64,000 nucleotides of DNA from Aestuariirhabdus litorea. GTDB taxonomy: Bacteria; Pseudomonadota; Gammaproteobacteria; Pseudomonadales; Aestuariirhabdaceae. Shown here in pieces: positions 25,328 through 33,850 of the stretch. Location: positions 248,001-312,000 of the forward strand of contig NZ_QWEZ01000001.1 of NCBI RefSeq assembly GCF_003864255.1, in the 5' to 3' direction. The notes under the pieces are model-generated. The model searched no databases. It worked only from the letters and a program-made list of their open reading frames with translations, and was not told the DNA's origin. Each line of letters starts with the position of its first letter. The first letter of the stretch is position 1. The translations under genes and the position numbers were made by a program.

Positions 25328-25351
25328 CCTGTTCGCATCCTCGATGTTGAA

Positions 25352-26569
<1,218 letters not shown>

Positions 26570-26612
26570 GGGGTGCTCCCTGGTCTCGTTCTTATTGTGT
26601 AGGTGTCGATGG

Positions 26613-27290
26613 TTAGCTGTAGGTGATCGCGTGGTGCCGTTCGCTGTCGTCGAGGTGGTACATTTCGTTAAAGCTGAACAGGTGGGCGCGATTGCGGCTG
26701 TTGCTGAGGCGGGTCACCCCGGTATTGCGCAGCTGCAGGTTGAGGCTGATCATGGCGCTGGGGGGGGCCTCCAGCACCAGGCTGGTGGCCAGTGAGATGG
26801 CGCCGCCGCTGCTCACCACCAGCACCTTGCTGCCGCGCGAGGTATCACGAACCGCCTCCAGGGCGTCCCGTACCCGGCTTTCAAACTGCTGCCAGCTCTC
26901 CGGTAGTTCACCCCTCAGGGTATCGTCCGCCCAGGCGTGCAGGGCGCGGATCAGCAGCCGGTAGAAAACGGTGCGGTCACGCTCACCCTCGGTCGGGCGC
27001 TGGTCCGGGAACTGTTGTAGGTAGAGCTGGAAAATGGCCTCGAAATCGTATTCGCTGAACCCCTCGATGCACTCCAGCGGTTGCGATGCGTTCATCCCCT
27101 CGCAGATCGACTCAGCGGTCTGGCGGTGGCGGGCCTGGCCGCCGATGACGATGCGGTCGAATTCGACCCCTCGGCGGGCAAAGTATTCGCCCAGCCAGCG
27201 GGACTGCTGGTAGCCCAACTCGGAGAGCTGGTCGTAGTTGGCGGTGCCGAAGGAAGCCTGGCCGTGTCGAACCAGATAGATGTCGCTCAT
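26613..27290 (-). CDS. histidine phosphatase family protein
   Basis: 225 residues beginning [12 protein letters not shown], the RHG catalytic motif of the phosphoglycerate-mutase-like superfamily. It continues [29 protein letters not shown] and, later, a second conserved histidine in [10 protein letters not shown] (variant of the usual HGG). The second catalytic histidine appears replaced or shifted, so activity should be tested rather than assumed. It leads the five-gene acyl-CoA cluster. Members in this position may hydrolyse phosphorylated intermediates made by the APH-like kinase (inference). There is no signal peptide. Confidence 0.85.
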   Translation of the reverse strand: MSDIYLVRHGQASFGTANYDQLSELGYQQSRWLGEYFARRGVEFDRIVIGGQARHRQTAESICEGMNASQPLECIEGFSEYDFEAIFQLYLQQFPDQRPTEGERDRTVFYRLLIRALHAWADDTLRGELPESWQQFESRVRDALEAVRDTSRGSKVLVVSSGGAISLATSLVLEAPPSAMISLNLQLRNTGVTRLSNSRNRAHLFSFNEMYHLDDSERHHAITYS

Positions 27291-27459
27291 GGGACTCGTC
27301 GCTGCGCTGATGGGGACAGGGACTCAGCATAGAGAGAATCCCCGGGGATGAGAAGGCAGGGGCGATTATGGCGGGGTATCAGCCATACGAATGGTAACGG
27401 TTTTCCCGCGCAATGGGCTTGGTTACACTAGGGTGATTTAACTTACGTGAGCCCTCTCC

Positions 27460-27969
27460 ATGACCCCACAACGCAGCGTAATACTGGTTGGCATGCCCGG
27501 CGCCGGCAAGAGCACCATCGGTGTGCAGCTGGCCAAGGAGCTGGCGCTGGATTTTGTCGATACAGATCTGTTGATCCAGTTGCGTGAAGGCAAACCCCTG
27601 CAGGATATCCTGGACGAGAGCGGCTACCTGCAGCTGCGCTACATCGAGGAGCAGACCCTGCTCGAGTCCTTCCTGCCCAATCACGTCATCGCCACCGGCG
27701 GCAGCGCGGTCTATGGCCAGGAGGGGATGCGCCACCTGCGCGGCTTTGGCCCCATTGTCTTCCTCGACGCCTCCCTGGCCGAGCTCAAGCGCCGTATTCG
27801 CAACTACGAAACCCGCGGCATCGCCCGCCGCCCGGACCAGAGCTTCGAGGAGCTGTTTGCCGAGCGCCGCACCCTCTACCAGCAGGTGGCCGACATCACC
27901 ATCGAGTGCGATGGCAAGGACCAGCAACAGATTCTGGATGAGGTCTGCGTCGCCCTGGCGGCTGTGTAG
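27460..27969 (+). CDS. shikimate kinase-like protein
   Basis: 169 residues. P-loop GMPGAGKS lies at 11-18, followed by DFVDTDLLIQ with the shikimate-binding/Mg aspartates, IATGGSAVY corresponding to the GGG loop, and the lid region RPDQSFEELFAERRTLYQQVADITIE. This is the AroK/AroL fold, phosphorylating shikimate at O3. The usual GGGxV appears as GGSAV, and the normal aroK partner aroB is not here, so it may be a paralogue of the housekeeping AroK. It marks the left boundary of the accessory island. Confidence 0.82.
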   Translation: MTPQRSVILVGMPGAGKSTIGVQLAKELALDFVDTDLLIQLREGKPLQDILDESGYLQLRYIEEQTLLESFLPNHVIATGGSAVYGQEGMRHLRGFGPIVFLDASLAELKRRIRNYETRGIARRPDQSFEELFAERRTLYQQVADITIECDGKDQQQILDEVCVALAAV

Positions 27970-27976
27970 GGGGGCG

Positions 27977-28170
27977 TTCTTGAGCGCCGGTGGCTCCACC
28001 AGGCCGGCCTTCGGCTACGCGCTTCACTGCTTCTGCTATCGGGCGTCCATGGCCTCCGCGGCATTCGAACACCCTGTTCATCATCCCTTCCTTCGGGCCT
28101 CTTGCGATAGCGAAAGAAGCGCCTTACCGGCCTTGAGGGTGATGGGGGGTCACCTTATAAGGAGTGAACT
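27977..28170 (+). repeat. palindromic repeat element, copy A
   Basis: About 190 bases matching copy B (29575-29785) in the same orientation. Shared blocks are CCGGCCTTCGGCT near the left end (around 28002), CACTGCTTCYGCTATCGG (around 28027), CTTCGGG and CGATAGCG with its A-rich follow-up (around 28092-28112), and GAGGGTGATGGGGG (28134-28148). The left GCTTCTGCTATCG and right CGATAGCGAAAGAAGC arms can pair, so a transcript would form a long hairpin with a variable loop. No ORF is apparent. It starts just after the shikimate-kinase-like stop codon. Confidence 0.72.
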
Positions 28171-28469
28171 GGGTGAGGTCAATTAATGAGCGAATAACAG
28201 GGTCTGCGCTAGAAATTAAACAACTGATCAAGCAATATCAATGGATTACGGGCGCTGGGGGGCTGGGTACTGCGCAGGGGGTTTACGGCTATGAATTGGT
28301 TTTTTTCAGTTAAAAAATAACAGCCGAAACCAATTAGCCCAGTACACTCCAGATTTTGATTTCATTGGGCGGTTCTTGACCATTTCCCGGTAAATCGGAG
28401 CCAGCTCATTTGTCAGGTTTGCTCTTGCGGTTATGCAGGCGCTATCCATAAAAACGAAGAACTATAAAA
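28171..28469. other. AT-richer intergenic segment upstream of the EamA gene
   Basis: No coding sequence was seen. It contains a 9-bp inverted repeat, AATTGGTTT (28294-28302) and AAACCAATT (28327-28335), separated by 24 bases. GGTTATGCAGG near 28430 superficially resembles an integron core site but lacks partner arms. GC is clearly lower than in the flanking chromosome. Confidence 0.5.
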
Positions 28470-29429
28470 ATGGAAACAACCACTACTGAATTAAACCTTC
28501 AACCCTCTTCTCAGGTGTTGGCATTGCTCTCAGCTTGCGGAGCCGGGGTTATTTGGGGGACAGGAGCGCTGGTGGTTAATATTCTGGTCGCGCAGTATGG
28601 TTTTTCTCCTGGGAATGTATCTTTCTGGCGTTTTGTCATTGGTGCTGTTGTTTTAGTTGGATTTTTTTGGAACAGGATTTTATGGAGCAGGATCGCACCA
28701 TTGCTGCCACTTATAATTCTTGCTGGTGCCGCAATGGCAGGCTACGTGTTGTTATGGTTTCTTGGTATTGAGCAAATGGGGGCTGCAGTGCCAACGCTGA
28801 TAGCCCTCTGTATGCCACCCGTCATAGTGACAGTTATTTCAATCATCCGTGGACAAGAAAGAGCAGATCTACAACTCTTTCTGGTGCTGCTGGGGGCGCT
28901 GTCGGGTACCGTACTAATCACCACTCGTAATGCCGATAGCGCTGAACACTTTGGTTCGGGGAGTATGGTGTTGGGTGTCACCTTTTCACTAGGGTCAGCA
29001 TTTTTATACGCTGGATTTTCCATGGTTAATGGGCGTATCTCAAAAGCGCTTGGGGCCGGCCCGACAGCCGCCTGTTTGACCCTAGTGGCGGCCGTCATCA
29101 TGAGCTTGAATTTTCTGTTCAGTCCATTCATATGGCCAACAGAAATTCCACCCCAAGCATGGTTTTTATATCTCGGCATTGTAACTGCGGCTCTGGCGCT
29201 ACTGGCTTTCAGTTGGGGCGCTGTACGTTTAAGCCCTACGGCGCTTACTGTAGCGACTCTGTTAGAGCCGCTTACGGCGGTAATACTTTCAGCGCTTTTG
29301 CTTGGGCAGCACTTTGGCGGATTGCAGTGGGTAGGGAGTATTCTCCTTCTGTTTAGTATCTGGCTGCTCGGGCGTAGAGTCTCAGCAAACAATGAGCAAG
29401 GGGCCTTGGCTAAAGGTTGTAATGGCTAA
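28470..29429 (+). CDS. EamA/DMT superfamily transporter
   Basis: 319 residues with ten hydrophobic segments in two EamA repeats (first from about residue 18, second from about 170). LSACGAGVIWGTGALVVNIL opens the first repeat. FLGIEQMGAAVPTLIALCMPPVIV and TVATLLEPLTAVILSALLLGQHFGGLQWVGSILL are the paired, strongly typical DMT motifs. It probably exports a small metabolite or amino acid; the substrate cannot be assigned. Codon use and GC are lower than in flanking chromosomal genes, and it is bracketed by copies A and B of a palindromic repeat, so it is probably acquired DNA. Confidence 0.92.
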   Translation: METTTTELNLQPSSQVLALLSACGAGVIWGTGALVVNILVAQYGFSPGNVSFWRFVIGAVVLVGFFWNRILWSRIAPLLPLIILAGAAMAGYVLLWFLGIEQMGAAVPTLIALCMPPVIVTVISIIRGQERADLQLFLVLLGALSGTVLITTRNADSAEHFGSGSMVLGVTFSLGSAFLYAGFSMVNGRISKALGAGPTAACLTLVAAVIMSLNFLFSPFIWPTEIPPQAWFLYLGIVTAALALLAFSWGAVRLSPTALTVATLLEPLTAVILSALLLGQHFGGLQWVGSILLLFSIWLLGRRVSANNEQGALAKGCNG

Positions 29430-29480
29430 TGGCTTTTTGCCTGGAATGGGGGGGTGAAGTTCCGGCGTAGGGGAGCATCG

Positions 29481-29580
29481 TAGGAGCGCCTTTGGCGCGG
29501 GGGTTCTGCCTTGCGGCAGGGGGGGGTGTCGGGAAGCACCCCGACAGGTGCCTTAAGGGGGCGACCACCGCCCCCTTAAG
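29481..29580. repeat. cluster of consecutive hairpins
   Basis: Several perfect short palindromes follow each other. AGCGCC-TTT-GGCGC lies near 29485-29500 and GCC/GGC near 29507-29519. TGTCGGG (29527-29533) pairs with CCCGACA (29540-29546). CTTAAGGGGGCG (29552-29563) pairs with CGCCCCCTTAAG (29569-29580) around loop ACCAC. None has a T tract, so they are not simple terminators. They abut repeat copy B directly. Confidence 0.75.
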
Positions 29581-29785
29581 AATCCCCGGCGGACCCCACC
29601 AATCCGGCCTTCGGCTGCGCGCGTCACTGCTTCCGCTATCGGCCGTTCCGAGCGGGCCTCCTGCCCGCACGGAACGGCTCGACATCCCTGTCTCGCCCCT
29701 TCGGGTCTGTTTCGATAGCGCAAGCAGCTCCTTGCCGGCTTGGAGGGTGATGGGGGAAGCCACCTTCCGGTATAGCCTCTGGGTT
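29575..29785 (+). repeat. palindromic repeat element, copy B
   Basis: Second copy of the element at 27977-28170, same orientation, with the EamA gene between them. The arms CTGCTTCCGCTATCG (about 29628-29642) and CGATAGCGCAAGCAG (about 29712-29726) pair at 14 of 15 positions. The loop contains its own nested palindrome, CCGTTCCGAGCGGGC...CGGAACGG. Outer blocks CCGGCC and GCCGGC also pair. The flanks and stem are more conserved between copies than the loop, as expected for a structured element. Confidence 0.72.
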
Positions 29786-30094
29786 ACTGCCTGACGGGAA
29801 TGGCTGGGAGGCGATAACACACAACGCGCATGCACCCTTTATAAACTGTCTGCACAATAAGGCGTTGACTATCAGTGGGCTATAAATTATTCGGCAGAGA
29901 TGTAGCGCTCAAGCAGCGGGGATACACTCACGGGTCGCTTTTCGCATAGCCAGTTCTGTGAAAAAGAACACTTTTCTCATATAAGTCAAAGAGGTACGCT
30001 GGTTCCAATCAATCCACTCCCCGGGGAAAAGTGCTCGGGTCGTTATACAAATGTTAGCATATTCAAACAATAGAAACTGATGTAGAGGTGATTT
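29786..30094. other. gene-free left boundary of the cassette region
   Basis: No credible ORF was found. A GTTATAC heptamer at 30042-30048, preceded by GTGCTCGGGTC and followed eleven bases later by TGTTAGCATA, resembles the 3' end of the attC site at 31307-31313 and its flank. A matching left arm within a normal attC length was not found, so a cassette boundary here is only possible. SD GAGGTG precedes the gene at 30095. Confidence 0.35.
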
Positions 30095-31198
30095 ATGTCT
30101 GAAAATGAGAAAAAACAAGAAGTCGGCACCTATATTACCGGCGTGGCTATATTTGGTGGTATTGGCATATGGCTTGGGGGGTGGATTGGTTTTGCTATTG
30201 GTGCTGGAATAGCTATATGGGCTATTAGCTCCAATGCCGATAAAGAAGCTAAAAAGAAATCACTACCTTCAAAAACAACTAATAGTGATAATGCACACGA
30301 AAGTAGCTTAGCCCTTGATAAGGATCCTGTTACATCTATTGGGTTTAATTATTCCTTTTATTCTAAATTAGTACCAGAGCTATTGGCTGTGTGCATTGCC
30401 GCAGATGGAAGCGTCGAGGAAAATGAAGTAGAAACTGCCACATTGTTGATTGAAAATGATGAATATATAAAAGATAAACAAGGTGCTCTTGAATCGCTCA
30501 GTGTAAATATAGAAATGCTTTCAGCTGCCATTGAGAAATCGAAGGCTGTTTTCAAATTAAAGGTTTCACCCATAATCCATCAAGCAATAAACATCAGCGA
30601 CTCATTAGAAAAAGACAGGATAAAAATTCTTCTTGATAGCTTAATTGAAGCTGTTCAAAGTGGCGACAAAGCACAAACATTGGAAATGGCAGAAAAAATA
30701 AAGGAAAAACTAAATGCTCAACCTGAAATCACAAAGCAAGATGCTGCAGAAGAGTATATTCGCAAAAGTGGCGACCAAGAAGCCATTAGCATGCTAAACA
30801 AGATAAAGAGCAATCCGAGACAGTACGGGGAAAATCTTAAGCAAGCAGCCAAGGGTAATTCTGTAATGAAAACTGCACTTGGTGTTTTTACTGGAATGAT
30901 AGCTTCGAATTTGGTCATGGGAGCTATAAACCAATACCAAATTGAACAAGCTTTGGCTAACTTTAACGCAGAATTAGAAAATATTGGAGGAATCGATAAT
31001 TTAGGCTTAGGCGAATATGATTCAACTCTTACTGACGCATCAGCGATTAATTTTTCAGAAGCAAGTCTTTCGGAAAATTACGAAGAAGAATATGCATCTA
31101 CTGATGACGTAGATGAAGATGTTGATACTGATGAAGATATGGATATTGCTATGGACACAGATGATAGTGGCGACTTTTTTTCTGATTTGTTTTCATGA
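30095..31198 (+). CDS. TerB-like membrane protein in an integron cassette
   Basis: 367 residues of unknown function. N-terminal hydrophobic stretch IFGGIGIWLGGWIGFAIGAGIAIWAI (about residues 19-45) forms one or two membrane segments. A TerB-like helical domain follows at about 85-205: YSKLVPELLAVCIAADGSVEENEVETATLLI has the DGSVEENE acidic loop typical of TerB/DjlA-type domains. A second hydrophobic patch near 265-285 (ALGVFTGMIASNLVMGA) and a very acidic tail (about 335-367, dense in Asp/Glu) complete it. AT-rich codon use differs sharply from the chromosome. An attC site starts 43 bases after the stop, making this the gene of an integron cassette. Confidence 0.75.
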   Translation: MSENEKKQEVGTYITGVAIFGGIGIWLGGWIGFAIGAGIAIWAISSNADKEAKKKSLPSKTTNSDNAHESSLALDKDPVTSIGFNYSFYSKLVPELLAVCIAADGSVEENEVETATLLIENDEYIKDKQGALESLSVNIEMLSAAIEKSKAVFKLKVSPIIHQAINISDSLEKDRIKILLDSLIEAVQSGDKAQTLEMAEKIKEKLNAQPEITKQDAAEEYIRKSGDQEAISMLNKIKSNPRQYGENLKQAAKGNSVMKTALGVFTGMIASNLVMGAINQYQIEQALANFNAELENIGGIDNLGLGEYDSTLTDASAINFSEASLSENYEEEYASTDDVDEDVDTDEDMDIAMDTDDSGDFFSDLFS

Positions 31199-31241
31199 AT
31201 ATGTATAAGTTCGTTTCTGTGCCATATGGTCATGAGCATAA

Positions 31242-31313
31242 TGCTAACAAGGCGCTTCACCTGACCGCTTTTCCGCTGCGCTTCAAAGCGGCCGGTGAGC
31301 TTGGTCGTTAGGT
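31242..31313 (+). other. integron attC recombination site
   Basis: A 72-base attC. R'' box TGCTAAC (31242-31248) and R' box GTTAGGT (31307-31313) fit the RYYYAAC/GTTRRRY cores at 5/7 and 7/7. Internal arms pair: GCTTCACC (31254-31261) with GGTGAGC (31294-31300), leaving one extrahelical T, and CCGCTTT (31265-31271) with AAAGCGG (31285-31291) perfectly, with unpaired TGA opposite CC between them and a 13-base loop. Imperfect stem, extrahelical bases and terminal cores are diagnostic. Recombination would fall between G and TTAGGT. Confidence 0.88.
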
Positions 31314-31318
31314 GTGCA

Positions 31319-31582
31319 ATGGTTAGCATACAAAAACACAACCTAGAGTTATCAAAGCAAGCGTATGCGGCTGTCGCTCACAAGCTTAAAGAAGGTGCTC
31401 GCATAGAAATATACGGGTACATTTACAAATTCAATGAATGGGGACTTGGAGTCGAAGCGCTAGTCGATTTTTTGGTTGAGGAAGACGTTGAGCTATCCTC
31501 AACAGAAATGGAAGCTCTATCGAAAGCTGCTGAATCGATGCAAATAGATAGGGGTATTAAATCAATCAAGGTTTCCGGATGA
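31319..31582 (+). CDS. small protein resembling MafI-type immunity proteins
   Basis: 87 residues from ATG 31319, only 11 bases inside the predicted cassette boundary, a usual spacing for cassette genes. The sequence is helical: an N-terminal helix to about residue 25, then GARIEIYGYIYKFNEWGLGVEALVDFLVEEDVELSSTEMEALSKAAESMQID. The pattern of a WGLG(V/L)E turn followed by an acidic loop and SxxE(M/F)E helix is reminiscent of small MafI-like immunity proteins that protect against polymorphic toxins. No toxin gene is adjacent. The resemblance is by eye and tentative; a stand-alone orphan immunity cassette would be consistent with known integron cargo. Confidence 0.6.
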   Translation: MVSIQKHNLELSKQAYAAVAHKLKEGARIEIYGYIYKFNEWGLGVEALVDFLVEEDVELSSTEMEALSKAAESMQIDRGIKSIKVSG

Positions 31583-31671
31583 TGAAATAAAGTTACTTGC
31601 CTGATAAATCAGTTAAATCTATGTATGAGGAGTCTTTACTTTAGTTGAGGTTTTATAGATCACAAGTTTTC

Positions 31672-32148
31672 ATGAAAAATATTTTTTTAATTACCTATAT
31701 AATAGTTCTATCTGCTTCACTACCAGGTTGTGCAGCAACTAACCCTTACAATGTCGTGGATGACAACTATTCGCTTCTTCATAATTGGATGAAAGAAAAA
31801 GATGAAGGGTTGATATCACTTTTCTTTAATCATTCAGATGATAATTTTCTCAATTGGGGTTTGTTTAAAGCGAGAAAAGATGTTGTTTTCAAGGTTCCAT
31901 CTGGTCATAGAGTTGTCATAGTTAATGTTATCTATGCCCCCAATGGGGTTTGGAGGATGGGTGGTCCATTTAACCTCCATGAAACTTTTGTTCGCATTAA
32001 TTTTAATGCTGAAAAAGGCAAGAGTTATCAGCCTAATGCAACCATCCAAAATGGCATCGCAGAAGTTTGGGTCGAAGAGGTTGGCGGTAAAATAGTCAGT
32101 GATGTGGTCTCCGCTAAGATTATTCCTTATGTTGAAAAATACAAATGA
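31672..32148 (+). CDS. hypothetical lipoprotein
   Basis: 158 residues with a lipoprotein signal peptide (IFLITYIIVLSASLPGC; Cys in LPGC at about residue 20). The mature domain is beta-rich with KDVVFKVPSGHRVVIVNVIYAPNGVWRMGGPFNLHETFVRINFNAEKGKSYQ and an end typical of a small beta-sandwich. I do not recognise the family. The ATG at 31672 was chosen because the signal peptide begins there; a TTG nine codons upstream is less likely. There is no SD of note. AT-rich codon use matches the preceding cassette ORFs. No attC was found between it and 31582, so it may share that cassette. Confidence 0.65.
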   Translation: MKNIFLITYIIVLSASLPGCAATNPYNVVDDNYSLLHNWMKEKDEGLISLFFNHSDDNFLNWGLFKARKDVVFKVPSGHRVVIVNVIYAPNGVWRMGGPFNLHETFVRINFNAEKGKSYQPNATIQNGIAEVWVEEVGGKIVSDVVSAKIIPYVEKYK

Positions 32149-32292
32149 AGGTTGCATAAATTATATTTATAATTAGTGCTTGCGCTGGTTGGTGAGGGAT
32201 GAGTATTAAAAATCATCTATGATAAGCGCTGATCCCAGCGGGCAGGTCCAACCCATCTCTAAAATTTGATCTAAGCATCGGGCGCTGCCGGG

Positions 32293-32418
32293 AAAAAACC
32301 CCTGAGCGGGGTTTTGGTTGCAGGCCCTGGCGGCTCAGAACTGGGTGGGGGCAGGTGCACCCCGACGCCATCGAGTTCGGCGGTGATCTTGATCTGGCAG
32401 CTTTGGCGGCTATTGTTC
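32293..32418 (-). pseudogene. decayed duplicate of the ferredoxin 3' end and terminator
   Basis: About 125 bases are roughly 90% identical by eye to 34310-34440. This includes the terminator (with a two-base loss in one arm), the whole spacer CAGGCCCTGGCGGCTCAGAA, and the last ~28 codons of the 2Fe-2S ferredoxin. Read on the minus strand it gives SCQIKITAELDGVGVHLP, against SCQIEVTAELDGVVVHLP in the intact gene. A one-base deletion near its 3' end then shifts the frame and removes the stop codon. Identity fades after about 32410. It is a non-functional remnant, and together with the intact copy forms direct repeats around 32.4-34.3 kb. Confidence 0.9.
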
Positions 32419-32697
32419 TGAGCACACCATCTGATATCTACCCTACCCTAAGCTATCCAGACACAATGTGCGCTGGTAATGTTAATAAATATCATAGGGT
32501 TAACTGCGGAGGCTAACAGGATACTGCGCCAGATCCTCCCGCTATATGCCACGGCTCTTTTTTACCGGACAAATAAAGCCGATGATCGATAAAAACCAAA
32601 TTAATTCAACCGGTTATCCGTCCATTGATTGTTGTCTGAAGAGGTCAAGACAAGCCGGGCCAGAATTAAGCTGCTATGGTTAAGAGGAGTCCATCCC
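32419..32697. other. gene-free segment after the ferredoxin remnant
   Basis: No ORF or clear regulatory element was seen. The stretch is of intermediate GC and contains short imperfect palindromes only. It ends at the SD (GAGGAG) of the GNAT gene. The preceding gap 32149-32292 likewise holds no gene and no attC-like arms. Confidence 0.5.
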
Positions 32698-33186
32698 ATG
32701 CAGATACGCGAAGCTACTGAAGCAGATTACGAAAAGATCTGGCCCATCTTTCATGAGGTCGCTTCGGCCGGTGAAACATACGCCTATCCTCGCGAAGTAA
32801 CAAAAAACGAAGGGAAAAAGCTATGGATGGAGTTGCCGCGCAAAACCTATGTGGTAGAAAACAATGAAGGAATACTAGGGACCTACTACATCAAAACAAA
32901 TCAAGCTGGGCCGGGTAGTCATGTATGCAACTGTGGCTACATGGTTGCGTCCTCTTCTAGAGGGCAAGGTATCGCTACCGTCATGTGCGAGCATTCTCAA
33001 AAAATGGCAGTTGAGCTTGGCTATGAAGCAATGCAATTCAACTTCGTGGCCTCAACCAATGAAGGGGCTGTGCGCCTATGGCAAAAGCTCGGCTTTGGAA
33101 TCGTAGGGCGGTTGCCACAGGCGTTTAAGCATCCGTCGAGAGGCTATGTTGATGCGCTGATCATGTATAAATGGCTCAAAACATAA
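32698..33186 (+). CDS. GNAT family N-acetyltransferase
   Basis: 162 residues from ATG 32698 (GAGGAG eight to ten bases upstream). IREATEADYEKIWPIFHEV opens a typical GNAT; the acetyl-CoA-binding loop is ASSSRGQGIATVMCEHSQ, matching the R/QxxGxG/A consensus. NFVASTNEGAVRLWQKLGFGIVGRLPQAF is the standard C-terminal motif. It is closest in style to YhhY/L-amino-acid or PhnO-type acetyltransferases; the substrate is unknown. GC is lower than chromosomal neighbours. It is the first of three genes between the ferredoxin direct repeats. Confidence 0.9.
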   Translation: MQIREATEADYEKIWPIFHEVASAGETYAYPREVTKNEGKKLWMELPRKTYVVENNEGILGTYYIKTNQAGPGSHVCNCGYMVASSSRGQGIATVMCEHSQKMAVELGYEAMQFNFVASTNEGAVRLWQKLGFGIVGRLPQAFKHPSRGYVDALIMYKWLKT

Positions 33187-33298
33187 CAGGGTGCTCGCGT
33201 CGTTCGTCATTTTTCTCCTCACTGAGACCCACAGCTTAGCTGGCAGCCCCATAGCATGGCGTAAGCGTTTAAAAAAACTCAGGTATAGGGAAACCATT

Positions 33299-33802
33299 AT
33301 GAAAAAAATTAGAATTTTAGTTTTAGGTCTACTTGCTGCTTCAGGTTGGGGAGCAGTTGCTTCAGAAAAAACACCGGAAGCGTCTCATGGGATTGAATAT
33401 CCTAGTGGTTGGCAGAACTGGTCAACAATCGCCGTATCTCATAGAACAGATAACAACACGTTAAGGGTTATACTCGGAAATGAAATTGCAGTAAAAGCCG
33501 CTCGCTCTGGAAAAGTTAATCCATGGCCGGAGGGTTCAATCCTGGGTAAAGTGGTTTGGAAAGATACCGAATTAGAAAACTGGAAAACAGCAATTGCACC
33601 TGGAGATTTTGTTCATGCTGAATTCATGTTCAAAGACTCAAACAAGTATTCCAAAACTTATGGTTGGGGATGGGCGCGTTGGGTTGGTCTTGAGCAGGAG
33701 CCGTTTAAAAACGGGGCTCAAGTATGCACCTCGTGCCACACGCCTGTAAAAGAGCGTGATTGGGTGTTCACTGATCCAGCACCCTTTCCAGCATTAAATT
33801 AA
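33299..33802 (+). CDS. cytochrome P460 family protein
   Basis: 167 residues from ATG 33299. A signal peptide (RILVLGLLAASGWGAVA) directs it to the periplasm. The body shows TLRVILGNEIAVKAARSGKVNPWPEGSILGKVVWK, the conserved central segment of cytochrome P460, and YGWGWARWVG. A single heme-c motif, CTSCH (Cys143-His147), lies near the C-terminus. Nitrosomonas cytochrome P460 oxidises hydroxylamine to N2O using a Lys-heme cross-link; the lysine in AVKAARSGK is the obvious candidate here. Substrate specificity in a non-nitrifier is uncertain. It lies between the ferredoxin direct repeats and is probably acquired. Confidence 0.88.
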   Translation: MKKIRILVLGLLAASGWGAVASEKTPEASHGIEYPSGWQNWSTIAVSHRTDNNTLRVILGNEIAVKAARSGKVNPWPEGSILGKVVWKDTELENWKTAIAPGDFVHAEFMFKDSNKYSKTYGWGWARWVGLEQEPFKNGAQVCTSCHTPVKERDWVFTDPAPFPALN

Positions 33803-33850
33803 GCTAACCAGTGGCCGCAGAACCATGCGATTTTGCCAGGAAGATAAGCC

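Noticed and set aside
30042-30048. GTTATAC as the 3' core of a second attC upstream of the TerB-like gene
   Set aside because: The core and its flank resemble the real attC end, but I found no complementary left arms or R'' box within ordinary attC length. Left as a possible boundary only.
31583-31671. GTTAAAT core site between the small immunity-like ORF and the lipoprotein ORF
   Set aside because: The heptamer fits the core consensus, but there is no room or complementary sequence for an attC stem.
33180-33285. attC-like start (ACATAACAGGGTGCTCGCG) overlapping the GNAT stop codon
   Set aside because: The beginning looks cassette-like, but there is no matching 3' arm or GTTRRRY core downstream.
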